Assembly (NCBI GenBank): GCA_030762175.1
Contig: CM060831.1
Location: 67,500,001-67,564,000 of the forward strand
Source: Metallyticus violacea
Taxonomy: Eukaryota > Arthropoda > Insecta > Mantodea > Metallyticidae
Direction: 5' to 3'
Length of the DNA stretch: 64,000 bases
In this document: piece after piece, positions 55,195 to 64,000 of the stretch
Layout: each line of letters opens with the position of its first letter
Numbering within the stretch: the first letter of the stretch is position 1
Made by a program: the position numbers and the translations under genes
The notes under the pieces: model-generated
Told to the model about the DNA's origin: nothing
Databases searched by the model: none
Seen by the model: the letters and a program-made list of their open reading frames with translations, nothing else

Positions 55195-58100
55195 AAAGGG
55201 TTTACACGCACAGAAACAACTTTGACAGGTTGCATCGTTAACGAGCGTATAGCAAGATAAACATTCACCAGCTATGCCTCAGGTTAAGCTTATTGAACCC
55301 TCCCTTCCTCAGCACTTGTTGCTAGCTTCACGTCAACTCAGTTCTGTAGCGCTCACGCTCTGCTGTCCGCAGCACTCGGTTATAAACGACAATTTCTTAT
55401 CATCGGCAAATGTGAAATAAACATGTAATTAATAACAATATTTGGAATATTTGCTAAAGGTAGATATGGCGGGTGTTTAGGAAAGCAAGTCACGTAGTCA
55501 GGGCTGCCAACTAAGTCGCGACCTTAACGTTCTGGATATCTTGGAAGTTAAATTATCCCCATTATTAATTTATCCTCATATTTAAGCAAATACACCGGTG
55601 CATAAATTTTCTCGGCATTCAGTACAGGTACCTGGAAGAACATCCGACTTGGGACAGTGAAGCGCATGTTATTTGCGTTTAATGTTTCATTTGTACTCGC
55701 TAAGTATACGCACGCTTCTGTCATAACATTTCATCCGTTACAGCAACGGCAAATGCGTTTTATCCGTCAAGATCCGGAAGTCGTTATCCTTCAAAATCCT
55801 CTTGCGTAACACGGCAGGAAATTGCATGACTAACTATCCTTAGTGTGTTGAGGCGTAGGTCATCCCGGCTGCGGAAAACTCATCAATTTAGACTCTAAGA
55901 ACGCTACCAAGCAACACTAACATGTTTTATTTAAGATTCCCTATGAATGAAAGGCACATTGTGTGACAAAAGGCGTTAAAAAGGAAATTTAGTAGCATTC
56001 GTTAGTTATCGGTTGGAGCATTGTGTTAAATGTGCATGCTTATCCTCCGACAAAATTTCCCGACTTCGCCCTGTCCAAACAGTTGGGCAAAACCAGAATA
56101 TCTTACAAAACGGCGTAATTATTTGTAAAGTCCGGTACACGGCTTTCCGAGTGTCTAGTGTTATTTCTTCCATCTAAACAGTAACACAATGTCACAATAT
56201 AGCCAGTAATTCTCCAGCGTTGCCACAGTCTCTTTCATACATCAATGATTGAGCAATATTTCCTGTATCTCGTATTATTAAGAATATAGGAATAGCTCAA
56301 TTAATAAATATAGAATAAATTATTTACTTTCACTTCCATACCCGATCTCTGTTAGCACTAAACATATACTGATAGAGATTGCAGAGAGGTGATAATGTTG
56401 TTTTTCTGAGAGAACTCAAAATGCACCGCATTCTTCATGCTATCGACGTAAAATATATATAAGCAGCTTCCATGAAAAAAGGTGCTCAAGGCCTGTCCCA
56501 TACAGATGCCACACCTCAAGGTAACTTTTGACCCCAAACAAGACAAGTTTTGGTTTTTTTTTTTTTTTTTTTTTTTTTTTCCCCCATGTTACGAGGGTAC
56601 ATTTTTCTGCTGTAATCTTTCCTGAATCGCTATTTCAGGATAACGCTCTATCTTGTTCTTTCTTCTTTCTCGCTGTACGCACGGAACGAATACCAAACAA
56701 ACGAAAGCTTTCTCTTTCGTGAGCATTTGCATGTTTGCCTTCGATAACTCAAAGTGAATTTAAATAGCTCATCTTCATAAGAATAGAAGGGTGATTATTG
56801 CATGCACGAACTCTACAATTTCCAGCACCTTTTATAAAGAACAGGAATGTAAAGAAAATTTGACTTGAGGATTGACTATAAATAATGGAATTGTGCACCA
56901 GTCGTTTTAAAAATGGTGCGGCTTGTCAAACACATATTTTGGACTCCTGGGTGTTTACTGCTAATGAACAGTTAAACCTTGATTGCGTTTTTTTCATTAC
57001 AATAGACAAAAGCTAACAAATGGGGTGGTGACTACACCTGGGCCTTTGTAATTCTTTTCTAAGGAAAAAAAATGTTAAATGTTCACAGATAAACTGAAAT
57101 ATTACAAGCCAAAATATCATGCAAGTTAACATATAAATACACTAAGATTATAAACATTAATGTGAGCATGCAATAATATGCTCTAAACATTAGTTTATGG
57201 CCCCAAAACTTTAAAATATGCATCTTTGAAATCGGTTAGTCATGATATGAAATTTTACAAAGTTTGGGAAGTGTGCAATCTTATATAAAAACATGCATTT
57301 GCATGGAAATCCTGTTAGTTATGTTTATTAGTGAATTTGTTATGTTTGTGCATTCAAAATGTTAAGTTATATAGCCTCTGTTTATTTTAGGTAGACATAA
57401 ATAAAAGTTTTATTGCATTAACATTATAAAGAGCCTTCATTCCGCTGCGCAAGCGGAAATAGATTTTGCTGACTGAAAATTACTTCATAACGGCCTTGCC
57501 ACATACCAAAGGAAAGCATGTTATTTAATATAGTAAATGGCAATTAATATTGTACACCATAGCGCCTGTCCTGAATTATTTTGAAATGCTGCGATTATTT
57601 GCATCCAGCGACTCTAGGGTTTTGTTTCAGGTATAACAGTAATATTTTATGGATGAAAATGACTGAGTGACTTTATACGCACTGCCCACAGATACACCAA
57701 CTTGCCGGGCTATTTGTGTTCAAAGATTTTCCAGAAGAAATTTCTAATCGAGAGCCTATTTCATGAGGTTTTTCCTATGTTAAAATCCGGGTTTTCGGTC
57801 TCGGCTTCTTGCTTTGGGTTCGAACTTTGATCCCCAATCGGAAAATTCCACTTCCCGATGGAAATATTACTATTGGGAATTTAGCATGAAATATTCTGCT
57901 ACAGTACTTATATGGTTCCTTTTCACATAACAATTATAGGTAAATATTCTTGGTTTTAGCGTATATCTCACTCTCGGCATACTCCACAATACATACAGAA
58001 AGTTTAACACGCACTTCACACAACTAAAACTGCTGGCATGATAAACACGGCTGAGCAAGCTTAATTTCCTATAGAGCGGAACCTTTGACTCCGGACTTAT

Positions 58101-58515
58101 CCGGGATCGCACGTACACTGGAGGTCAACGGATTTCCACTAGTGTATAGAACCTCCGACTGCGTAGCGCAATGAGGGTATGGTATAGTGCCTATCTTTAT
58201 TGTTGTTTTCGCTTTAAACGAAATTTCGGGATGTATTAAAACTATATATTATACAAATGCAACCTTTAAAAACAAATAAGAGTAATTACACGTTATTCAA
58301 TATAAAAACAGAACATGGATGAATTCTGAAAGCACAACTTTTGCGTGAGAATGATATTAGAAATGTGTGGAATGCCTGATGCAGATAAAACAATTTTAAA
58401 CATCTTGGCATGTGTTAGCATCTATCACAACATAAAAATAGGATTATATGCACGCAATAATTGATCAAAGCTGTACGAGCATTTAATATGCGGGAATGTT
58501 ACGATTAAATGCGGT
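55195..58515. other. 3.3 kb without recognisable gene
   Basis: Less AT-rich between 55195 and 56250. A T37 run lies at 56544-56580. A small hairpin word TTCCGCTGCGCAAGCGGAA is at 57439-57457. No coding region or SINE was supported. Confidence 0.4.
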
Positions 58516-58519
58516 GGTT

Positions 58520-58600
58520 GGGTGGCCGGCCGATGACTGACAGGTACGCGCTTTGTCTTTCGCCATCGGAGACTTGCGGATTCGAATATTTTGCTGCGTT
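58520..58600 (+). other. possible tRNA-derived relic
   Basis: GGTGGCCGGCCGATGACTG (box A-like) is followed after about 40 bases by TTGCGGATTCGAATATT (box B-like). The spacing suits a tRNA or tRNA-derived SINE head. I see no clean cloverleaf acceptor pairing and no known SINE body, so it is not called a tRNA gene. Confidence 0.3.
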
Positions 58601-58604
58601 CTAT

Positions 58605-60545
58605 TTCTTTCATAAAGTGTAGTTTTTCAGTATACTGTGCGTTTTTTTTTTTTTGTAACATTAGCAATTTATTTTACGTCTTCTAGTCTAAAAGTCTTAT
58701 TCCTAGTTGAAATCCCGCTTTATTTGAATCCACAGAAGTAAATCGGATTATAAGGGCAATAGTGAGAGAGCTAGTAGTTTGCCTTATGACCACAAGCAGA
58801 TTGAGTTCAGAGTTTTAAAAGCAATTACCATTGCAAAAGCTCAATTTTAGTTTCCGAAGCTCCGTTTTAGCAACCGTTAAAATTGAATTTGTGCTGTTTT
58901 TTAAATGTTGCTTTCAATAGCCAAAGGATACAGAGCGTTATCCATTACTATTACGCTTTCTAAATAATTTATGAACCTGTTCAAACGTATCATTCATCAC
59001 TTCATCATGGTAATTAACAGCGTGGTTTAGAAATATTCACTTGCTTTAGGAATCCCATTTTAGGGAAACCTAATAATAAATTATGGGCAGGCTACGTTTT
59101 AAAATACGCATTTAAGGCGGACCAAATAAAGATGGCATCACTACAAGACGCTGGCTGGAGGATATATTTGACAGCCTCAAGAGCAAGTATCTTCCTTTTT
59201 GAAAGATAGTTTCTGTATAATATTAAAATTATTTGAACATATACATTTAAAAAATGGCACAAGCGAAAAGAATGCATTTAAGTTCGTAAAAACTGAAAAA
59301 TGGTAAAACTCTATTGTTTTAACGCTACTTTAGCAACATGATGTGCATGACTATAAATAGTTATGAAGCTTAGTTTGTGTTTGGGTAATTTTGCTGTTTA
59401 AATTTGCAAACAAGCGTTCAAAATACATAAAAGTGATTTCGTGTATTAATAAAAAGCTACTTTTTAAAGAGTCAACGCCCGCAGAAACCAAAGCGAAGAT
59501 TGGGAAGAAAAAAAAATCACGGTGAATTTACTCCTTTGCTTAGAATGGTGTATACACAGTATGATGCGTTTAGATGTGATAGAACGAGCACAAGCGATGC
59601 GCACCGTACCTGACGTTCTGTCGAGGTAACGGCTCCCGAAATTATTGAAAAAATCCACGACTGAAGGAGCGTGAGATTGCTGCTCTGTGGACATTTCGGC
59701 AGATCGGGTACATAGATAATATTTTGCACAACCATTTGCAAATGAAAAAATTAACAAGTTATACGGCGAGGTGAATATTGTGCTTGAAAAATAGTTGTGG
59801 CGTCCGTGCAGAATTTGCAGATATTTAAACGGGAAGTGAATTTCCGAGACGGTTTGTGACAGATGATAAAAAGTAAATCCACCTGTTTAGGAGCAGTCAA
59901 AACAGTGGGTTACAACCAAAGAAAACGCTCTGAATAATTAAAAAGCAATCTTTCAGCAGAAAGATGATGAAGACTATGCTTTGGCATAACTAAGGCGTAA
60001 TTATGACTGGTTTTTGAAAAAGGGCAAAAGCATAATCCTTATTACACTATGCTATTGGAGCGATTAAATCACACGATCAATGAGAATAATCTTCATTTGG
60101 CGAAGAAAAGGTTCCTATTCTATATTGGTAACACGCCCGCGCTGCGATTGTGACTTCAAATTTATTGGACTTACGGGATATGTCAATGACTTAAATTTTT
60201 CAATTTTGTGTTTATTTCATTTTTTGATTCTTAAGTTCTAAATTTCATCAGGAAGTAAACTAAAAACCTTTAAATGCCCATAGTGTGGTGATTTCTTGCA
60301 TGCAAAAGCTACAGAAGATGGAATATTATGTCCACGTAGCAGACAAACCACTAATCAGTTCATCTAGAAGGTAGTGCGTTGGGTTTATTTAGTTTTAGAG
60401 CCATTAATGTTGAAAACAGGATGGAAGATCGTTGAACTTGTGTGCTAATTTGCAAATGAATAACTGAAGAACATTAGTGATAAGAACAGCTTACAAAGAA
60501 TAAAGGAAATCAAAAGTTGCTATGGAATGTCTAGGCCCTCAGTAG
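58605..60545. other. no recognised gene
   Basis: Minus-strand frames at 59464-59757 overlap in two registers without known motifs. The stretch 60260-60545 may be the broken upstream part of the ORF at 60553. Confidence 0.35.
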
Positions 60546-60552
60546 GGACTTT

Positions 60553-61005
60553 GTGCAGAAAGCTAGTGCAAACACAATGCTCACTACTGGTATATCCTAC
60601 AACCTTAAACATAGCCATAGAAGAAGAAGCTGCCATAATGTCCTAAAGCCCACTGTCAGATCCACAACTCTGTCAAAACAGAATCGCAACAGCAGCTCAG
60701 AGTTTATGGAAGCAATGCCTCAAGAAAAGGTGACAATTGCTGCTTTTGATGCTGCAGTAATATTAAATGATGGGAATGAAGATATTCTGGCTGTAACGGA
60801 TAAGTTGAGCTTCACTCCAAGAGTGCATACGAGCCAGTCACTGAAGCGTATAAATGAAACAAAAAGCAGCATTGCTTCTGATAAAGACGTTGAAAATTTG
60901 ACCAAATTTGCCAAGAGAATGAGAAGAGTCAAGAGAACTTCAAATAATAACCAGAAGAACTCTCAGTATTCATATCGGGTTTCTAAGAATAAAGGAAATA
61001 ACTAA
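60553..61005 (+). CDS. C-terminal part of a Mutator-like transposon protein (probable)
   Basis: 150-codon open frame. Residues about 60-125 read KVTIAAFDAAVILNDGNEDI, LAVTDKLSFTPRVHTSQSLK, RINETKSSIASDKDVENLTK and end in a basic stretch KRMRRVKR. This resembles the end of a large transposon protein common in animals (with a Mutator-like transposase domain), whose C-terminus runs '..vEiAv.DAV..FN.G..g...vl.klG..pG.....f...D..Rv..A.......kerRk..R'. The upstream domain is not visible in frame; sequence before 60553 is broken. It is therefore most likely a truncated transposon gene, not a host gene. The identification rests on motif order and is moderately sure. Confidence 0.45.
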   Translation: MQKASANTMLTTGISYNLKHSHRRRSCHNVLKPTVRSTTLSKQNRNSSSEFMEAMPQEKVTIAAFDAAVILNDGNEDILAVTDKLSFTPRVHTSQSLKRINETKSSIASDKDVENLTKFAKRMRRVKRTSNNNQKNSQYSYRVSKNKGNN

Positions 61006-61009
61006 ATCA

Positions 61010-61845
61010 GTTTATCGTCCTAAACTTTGCGCTTAATTTTATAGTCCTTTTACAGTACATGTGACTTTATCTCAGAAACTACCAGATGGAGTTTCCTAAA
61101 ATGCTGTACACTTACATATCAGCTTTATTTCTTATGTAAGGAGCTTTAAATAGATGGCATATTTAATTTCTAAAAAAGTATATCGTTGAGAAAAGACATA
61201 TTTTGTTAATTATTTTAAGAAATTATATTGAATAACACACAAGTACAATAGAAAAAGGTTTTATGTAAAATTGTTGTCTTATATTTATTTATCCTGGCAA
61301 CAGTTAAGCCGTGGGGCCTTCTCTTCTACTCCATTAGGCGAGAAAAAAAAACCAAAAAAAAAAAAAAGTACAATATACATAGTTATATAAAATACAGAAA
61401 AAATTCAAATTAAAAATATATACTGCAAAAAAATATTACATTTTTTTATATAGTTAGAAAGTTGATAAGAACAGTGTTAGAATTCCACTTGTTTTTCAAT
61501 AATTTTTCCCCAGTACAAGGGAGGAGGAGGAGGAGGAGGAGGAGGAGAAAAAGAGGAAGAAAAAGAAGCAGCAAGAGATTGTTGTGATTCCTAGACCTAA
61601 GGTGACAATTTAATCTGCATTTAAATTGCTTTATTATCCGACAATCTTCGACTTCAGGATGAATGGAGTTCCATATTCTGGGGAATGACGCACTGAATGA
61701 GGCGAACAAGAGATTATGTGTCATATCATTATCTTAATTCTTTTTAAGGTACGTGAATTTTTACACCTTTTTAAAAAATGCTTGAATCAAGAAAATCTAC
61801 TTTAAATTCTAAGGGAGTTATGCAATTTTTAACTTTGACATATTC
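61010..61845. other. AT-rich spacer with simple repeats
   Basis: Contains A-runs at 61344-61369 and a (GGA)n tract at 61521-61548. A minus frame at 61446-61724 is only the poly-Leu/Arg reading of that tract. Confidence 0.5.
61521..61548. repeat. (GGA)n microsatellite
   Basis: Nine to ten GGA units followed by GAAAAAGAGGAAGAAAAAG. Confidence 0.9.
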
Positions 61846-61847
61846 CC

Positions 61848-62070
61848 TTAAGGTGTGAAATATCTCATCCCCCTACTTTCCCTCGGACAATTTCCCGTTC
61901 TCAAACACGAAGAAATGGCTTGCAGGAAAGACATTCATATCAAATGAAGGGATTGTCGCCGAAGCAAATGCGTATTTTGCCAAGCTGAAGAAATCGCATT
62001 TTATCGACGGGATAAACACCAGAAAGTCGCTCAATCAAGTGCGCAGATTTTAAAAGAACTTATGTAGGGA
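61848..62070 (+). pseudogene. mariner transposase, C-terminal relic
   Basis: Plus strand: EISHPPTFPRT near 61857-61890 (from 'eithPPYSPDLAPSD', third catalytic Asp lost), then KWLAGKTFISNEGIVAEANA and YFAKLKKSHFIDGINTRKSL near 61912-62040. This corresponds to 'l..kWLaGkrF.SNeEviae.nayFa.l.kSyy.dGI.kle'. A frameshift separates the two. Protein ends near 62065 (CREIKLFF). Upstream is the microsatellite region, so the catalytic core is missing. Confidence 0.8.
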
Positions 62071-62074
62071 AATA

Positions 62075-62900
62075 AAACTATTTTTTCCGAAAAAGATGTA
62101 CTTTATTTATCTTTGCATTGACTCATCGAACAGTCCCAAGCATCGGCGCAGTCATTAATAAGGTGTTTTTAATTTCAGCTACTACAGACTAATTTGTGAG
62201 CAGATCGTATCTTCCTTTGTAAGGATGGATGAAAGGAAACACAGCTGCTCCTCTGCCGTAATGCTCTAGAGATGGATCTCCGCCCACGTTTTCCCCATTG
62301 TTGTACTTGCAGAGTTATTGAGCATCCTAGATACAAAGTCTGACAGCGAAAACCTTTCCTTTCAGTAAGGAAGAAAGCTTTCGGTTGTTATTTTGTAGTA
62401 GAGCAGAGCACAGATTTATGACACTTATTTTTTTCCAGATGCTAGATCTAGATAAATAACATTTATTGTTAGTTCATTGTATGTACGTTCAGATGGTGGG
62501 AAATTATGATTTCATTCAAGTGATCTATTTATTTGGGAGGAAAATAGAATTGAACAGTTTGTGCGAGAGTGTAACAGTTTATTTGTACTCGAATATTGCA
62601 AGAAATTTAATACACATATTCACACACGTTATCGATCATATTATTACGAATAACATTTTTAAAACACTTTTCCTGATATGACAACATTTTTGAGTACTGC
62701 AATAATTTAACCTAACCTCAGTTTTGAGCATATAGCGGTAAAGTAGCTGGCTTTACCCGTGCAAAGTCAAATCTGTGGTGTATCAAGCTCGGTTTCGACT
62801 TTGCCAGGTAAAATGTTAACAGTTCGAGCGGTAAATGGGAAGGAAACAAAATAAAAACAAAAACGCTGTTGTTTTTTAAATGGAGCTCGACTATTATAAG
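62075..62900. other. no recognised gene
   Basis: AT-rich; nothing beyond short frames. Confidence 0.4.
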
Positions 62901-62909
62901 ATTATTTAT

Positions 62910-63430
62910 ACAGGGTGTTAACACCGAAATTCCCTAATTGTGTTTGCTTCCTAAACCAAAACAATGGATATAAAGAGCGGTATAAAGTTTTGATAAATTG
63001 AAAAAAAAATCACACCACTACCCGAAGGATGCCTAGTTTCCATCCAGGTCCACTCCAACATGTCCGGAGTGATCGTACCAATCCGGGTACAGAGGTCTCG
63101 AAGGTTGCTACTTCAGTGACGTACACCCTCTCCTTCACGTAGCACCAGGGGGAAAAAATTTAAAACGTGATGAAAGGGGAACGTGGAAGCCTGATGATTA
63201 ACTTGCCTTGACTTCGTTGGAACGCTTGGAGGACATTCCCATCTACTCTTCGAAGACACGCCGGCCTGCTATACGCTCCCAGTGTCCACAAACTATGCCA
63301 TGCCTTTATGCTCTTGGTATCTGGTGATGCTTTGCTGCAAACACAACAAAACTTCCTTTGCACCTAACAATGGATTTGAACTCTGAGTACCTTAATAAAA
63401 AGTGTGCCTTCTGCTGAACTGGAGCTATTT
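62910..63430 (-). pseudogene. DUF4817-type transposase, internally deleted
   Basis: On the minus strand the N-terminus reads APVQQKAHFLLRYSEFKSIV near 63360-63415 and, after a frameshift, RRVDGNVLQAFQRSQGKLII near 63190-63250. These match 'MAPVQQKAqcvlw..El.S...VqR.fR' and 'eENV.rir.AFqRSPrKSIR' of insect DUF4817 transposases. The catalytic middle is deleted, and from about 63105 the C-terminus follows directly: NLRDLCTRIGTITPDMLEWT and WMETRHPSG ('.Lr.Ri..ai..iTpdML.rtW.E..yRld'). The ATG is ATA. The low end TATACAGGGTGTTAACACCG (62910-62930) looks like a TACAGGGTGTT-type terminal repeat. Confidence 0.8.
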
Positions 63431-63521
63431 TCGCGCGAACGGAAAACACAACACGGCATCCGTGAAAAATTAGGCAGCAATTTCAGCTAGTGTGGTTTCC
63501 AATGGACAAGTCAGATCTGGT

Positions 63522-63543
63522 ATTAATATATATATATATATAT
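63522..63543. repeat. (TA)n microsatellite
   Basis: About ten TA units. Confidence 0.9.
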
Positions 63544-63796
63544 AAAAAATGATTAAATTGACCTCAAGAGTAGCACGTGACAACAAGGATCCATTTAAAG
63601 AACTCGGTGATTTGGCACTGAAAAACTAAACGGTTCTTTCTACTTTAGAGTTGGGTGTTATGGATTGCACATATGTAAGAATCCAGTCTCCAGGAGGGAG
63701 GGGGATATTCTATTTTCAGTAACAGAAAATGTTATTTTTCATTTAATGTACAGACAGTAAGCGATTCAAATCTAGCAGAAAATCTTTTCCCAGGTC

Positions 63797-64000
63797 TTTT
63801 GAACATCTGAGGTCATCAGCATCCCATTCAATTCAGGTCGTGAAATGGCTGACAAATTTTGCTCAGAGGTCTCTTCTCTCAGGCTTGAGGTTCTTTATCG
63901 TACCGTAAATGTACGACACGAGACCTACGGTTTTACTTCCCTTTCGAAAGAAGCCATATTACAAGTTTTACGTCCGAAAAAAATCCATCGACCCTGGCCG
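63797..64000 (-). mobile_element. SINE1, cut by the right window edge
   Basis: Minus-oriented: TTTGAACATCTGAGGTCATC, CATTCAATTCAGGTCGTGAA, TTTTGCTCAGAGGTCTCTTC, TCAGGCTTGAGGTTCTTTA and ATCCATCGACCCTGGCCG at the very end. Box B and the head lie beyond base 64000. Well preserved. Confidence 0.9.

Noticed and set aside
61446..61724. 92-codon minus-strand frame with a poly-Leu segment
   Set aside because: Produced by the (GGA)n tract and A/G-rich flank; no conserved domain.

Overview
The window looks like AT-rich nuclear DNA from an animal, most likely an insect. The main evidence is the mix of mobile elements: many decayed Tc1/mariner-type transposases, three tRNA-derived SINE families, several kinds of non-LTR retrotransposon and a Penelope-like element. 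There are also long microsatellites, and I see no prokaryotic gene structure (no operons, no Shine-Dalgarno-led ORFs). A large polyneopteran genome (cockroach, termite or stick-insect type) would fit the SINE/LINE/mariner mix, but that is inference.

I find no convincing host protein-coding gene, rRNA gene, functional tRNA gene or CRISPR array. Everything codable that I recognise belongs to mobile elements, nearly all broken by stops and frameshifts. The longest open frame (43765-44808, minus) is the C-terminal part of a Penelope-like element with a GIY-YIG endonuclease domain.

Layout. 0-10 kb: mariner relic at the left edge, LINE 3' end (3.3-3.8 kb), internally deleted DUF4817-type transposon (5.5-6.3 kb), SINE1 (6.4-6.7 kb), RT relic on the minus strand (7.0-7.8 kb), I-like LINE 3' half (8.6-10.3 kb). 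12-20 kb: SINE2 fragment, ~148-bp degenerate tandem repeat (14.8-15.5 kb), two abutting long-TIR transposons (15.8-18.0 kb), a mariner with both TIRs and a SINE1 nested in it (18.0-19.5 kb), another mariner (19.9-20.5 kb). 21-31 kb: second copy of the 15.8-kb transposon, Tc1-like relic, two mariner relics, several SINE2 copies including a head-to-tail pair. 34-37 kb: SINE1, ~290-bp tandem duplication, ~101-bp diverged tandem repeat. 39-46 kb: mariner, LINE end, SINE1 with clean target-site duplication, non-coding element with 99-bp TIRs, Penelope-like ORF, SINE2. 48-64 kb: near-perfect 44-bp hairpin, mariner relic, transposase relic at 52 kb, SINE3, a Mutator-associated ORF (60.6 kb), mariner 3' end (61.9 kb), internally deleted DUF4817 transposase (63 kb) and a SINE1 cut by the right edge.

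The elements are nested, which gives relative ages: SINE1 jumped into an existing mariner (18.2 kb), into the 99-bp-TIR element (42.0 kb) and next to a Tc1-like relic (25.0 kb). The stretches between are long, AT-rich and without recognisable genes. They could be intergenic DNA or introns of a gene whose exons are not visible to me.
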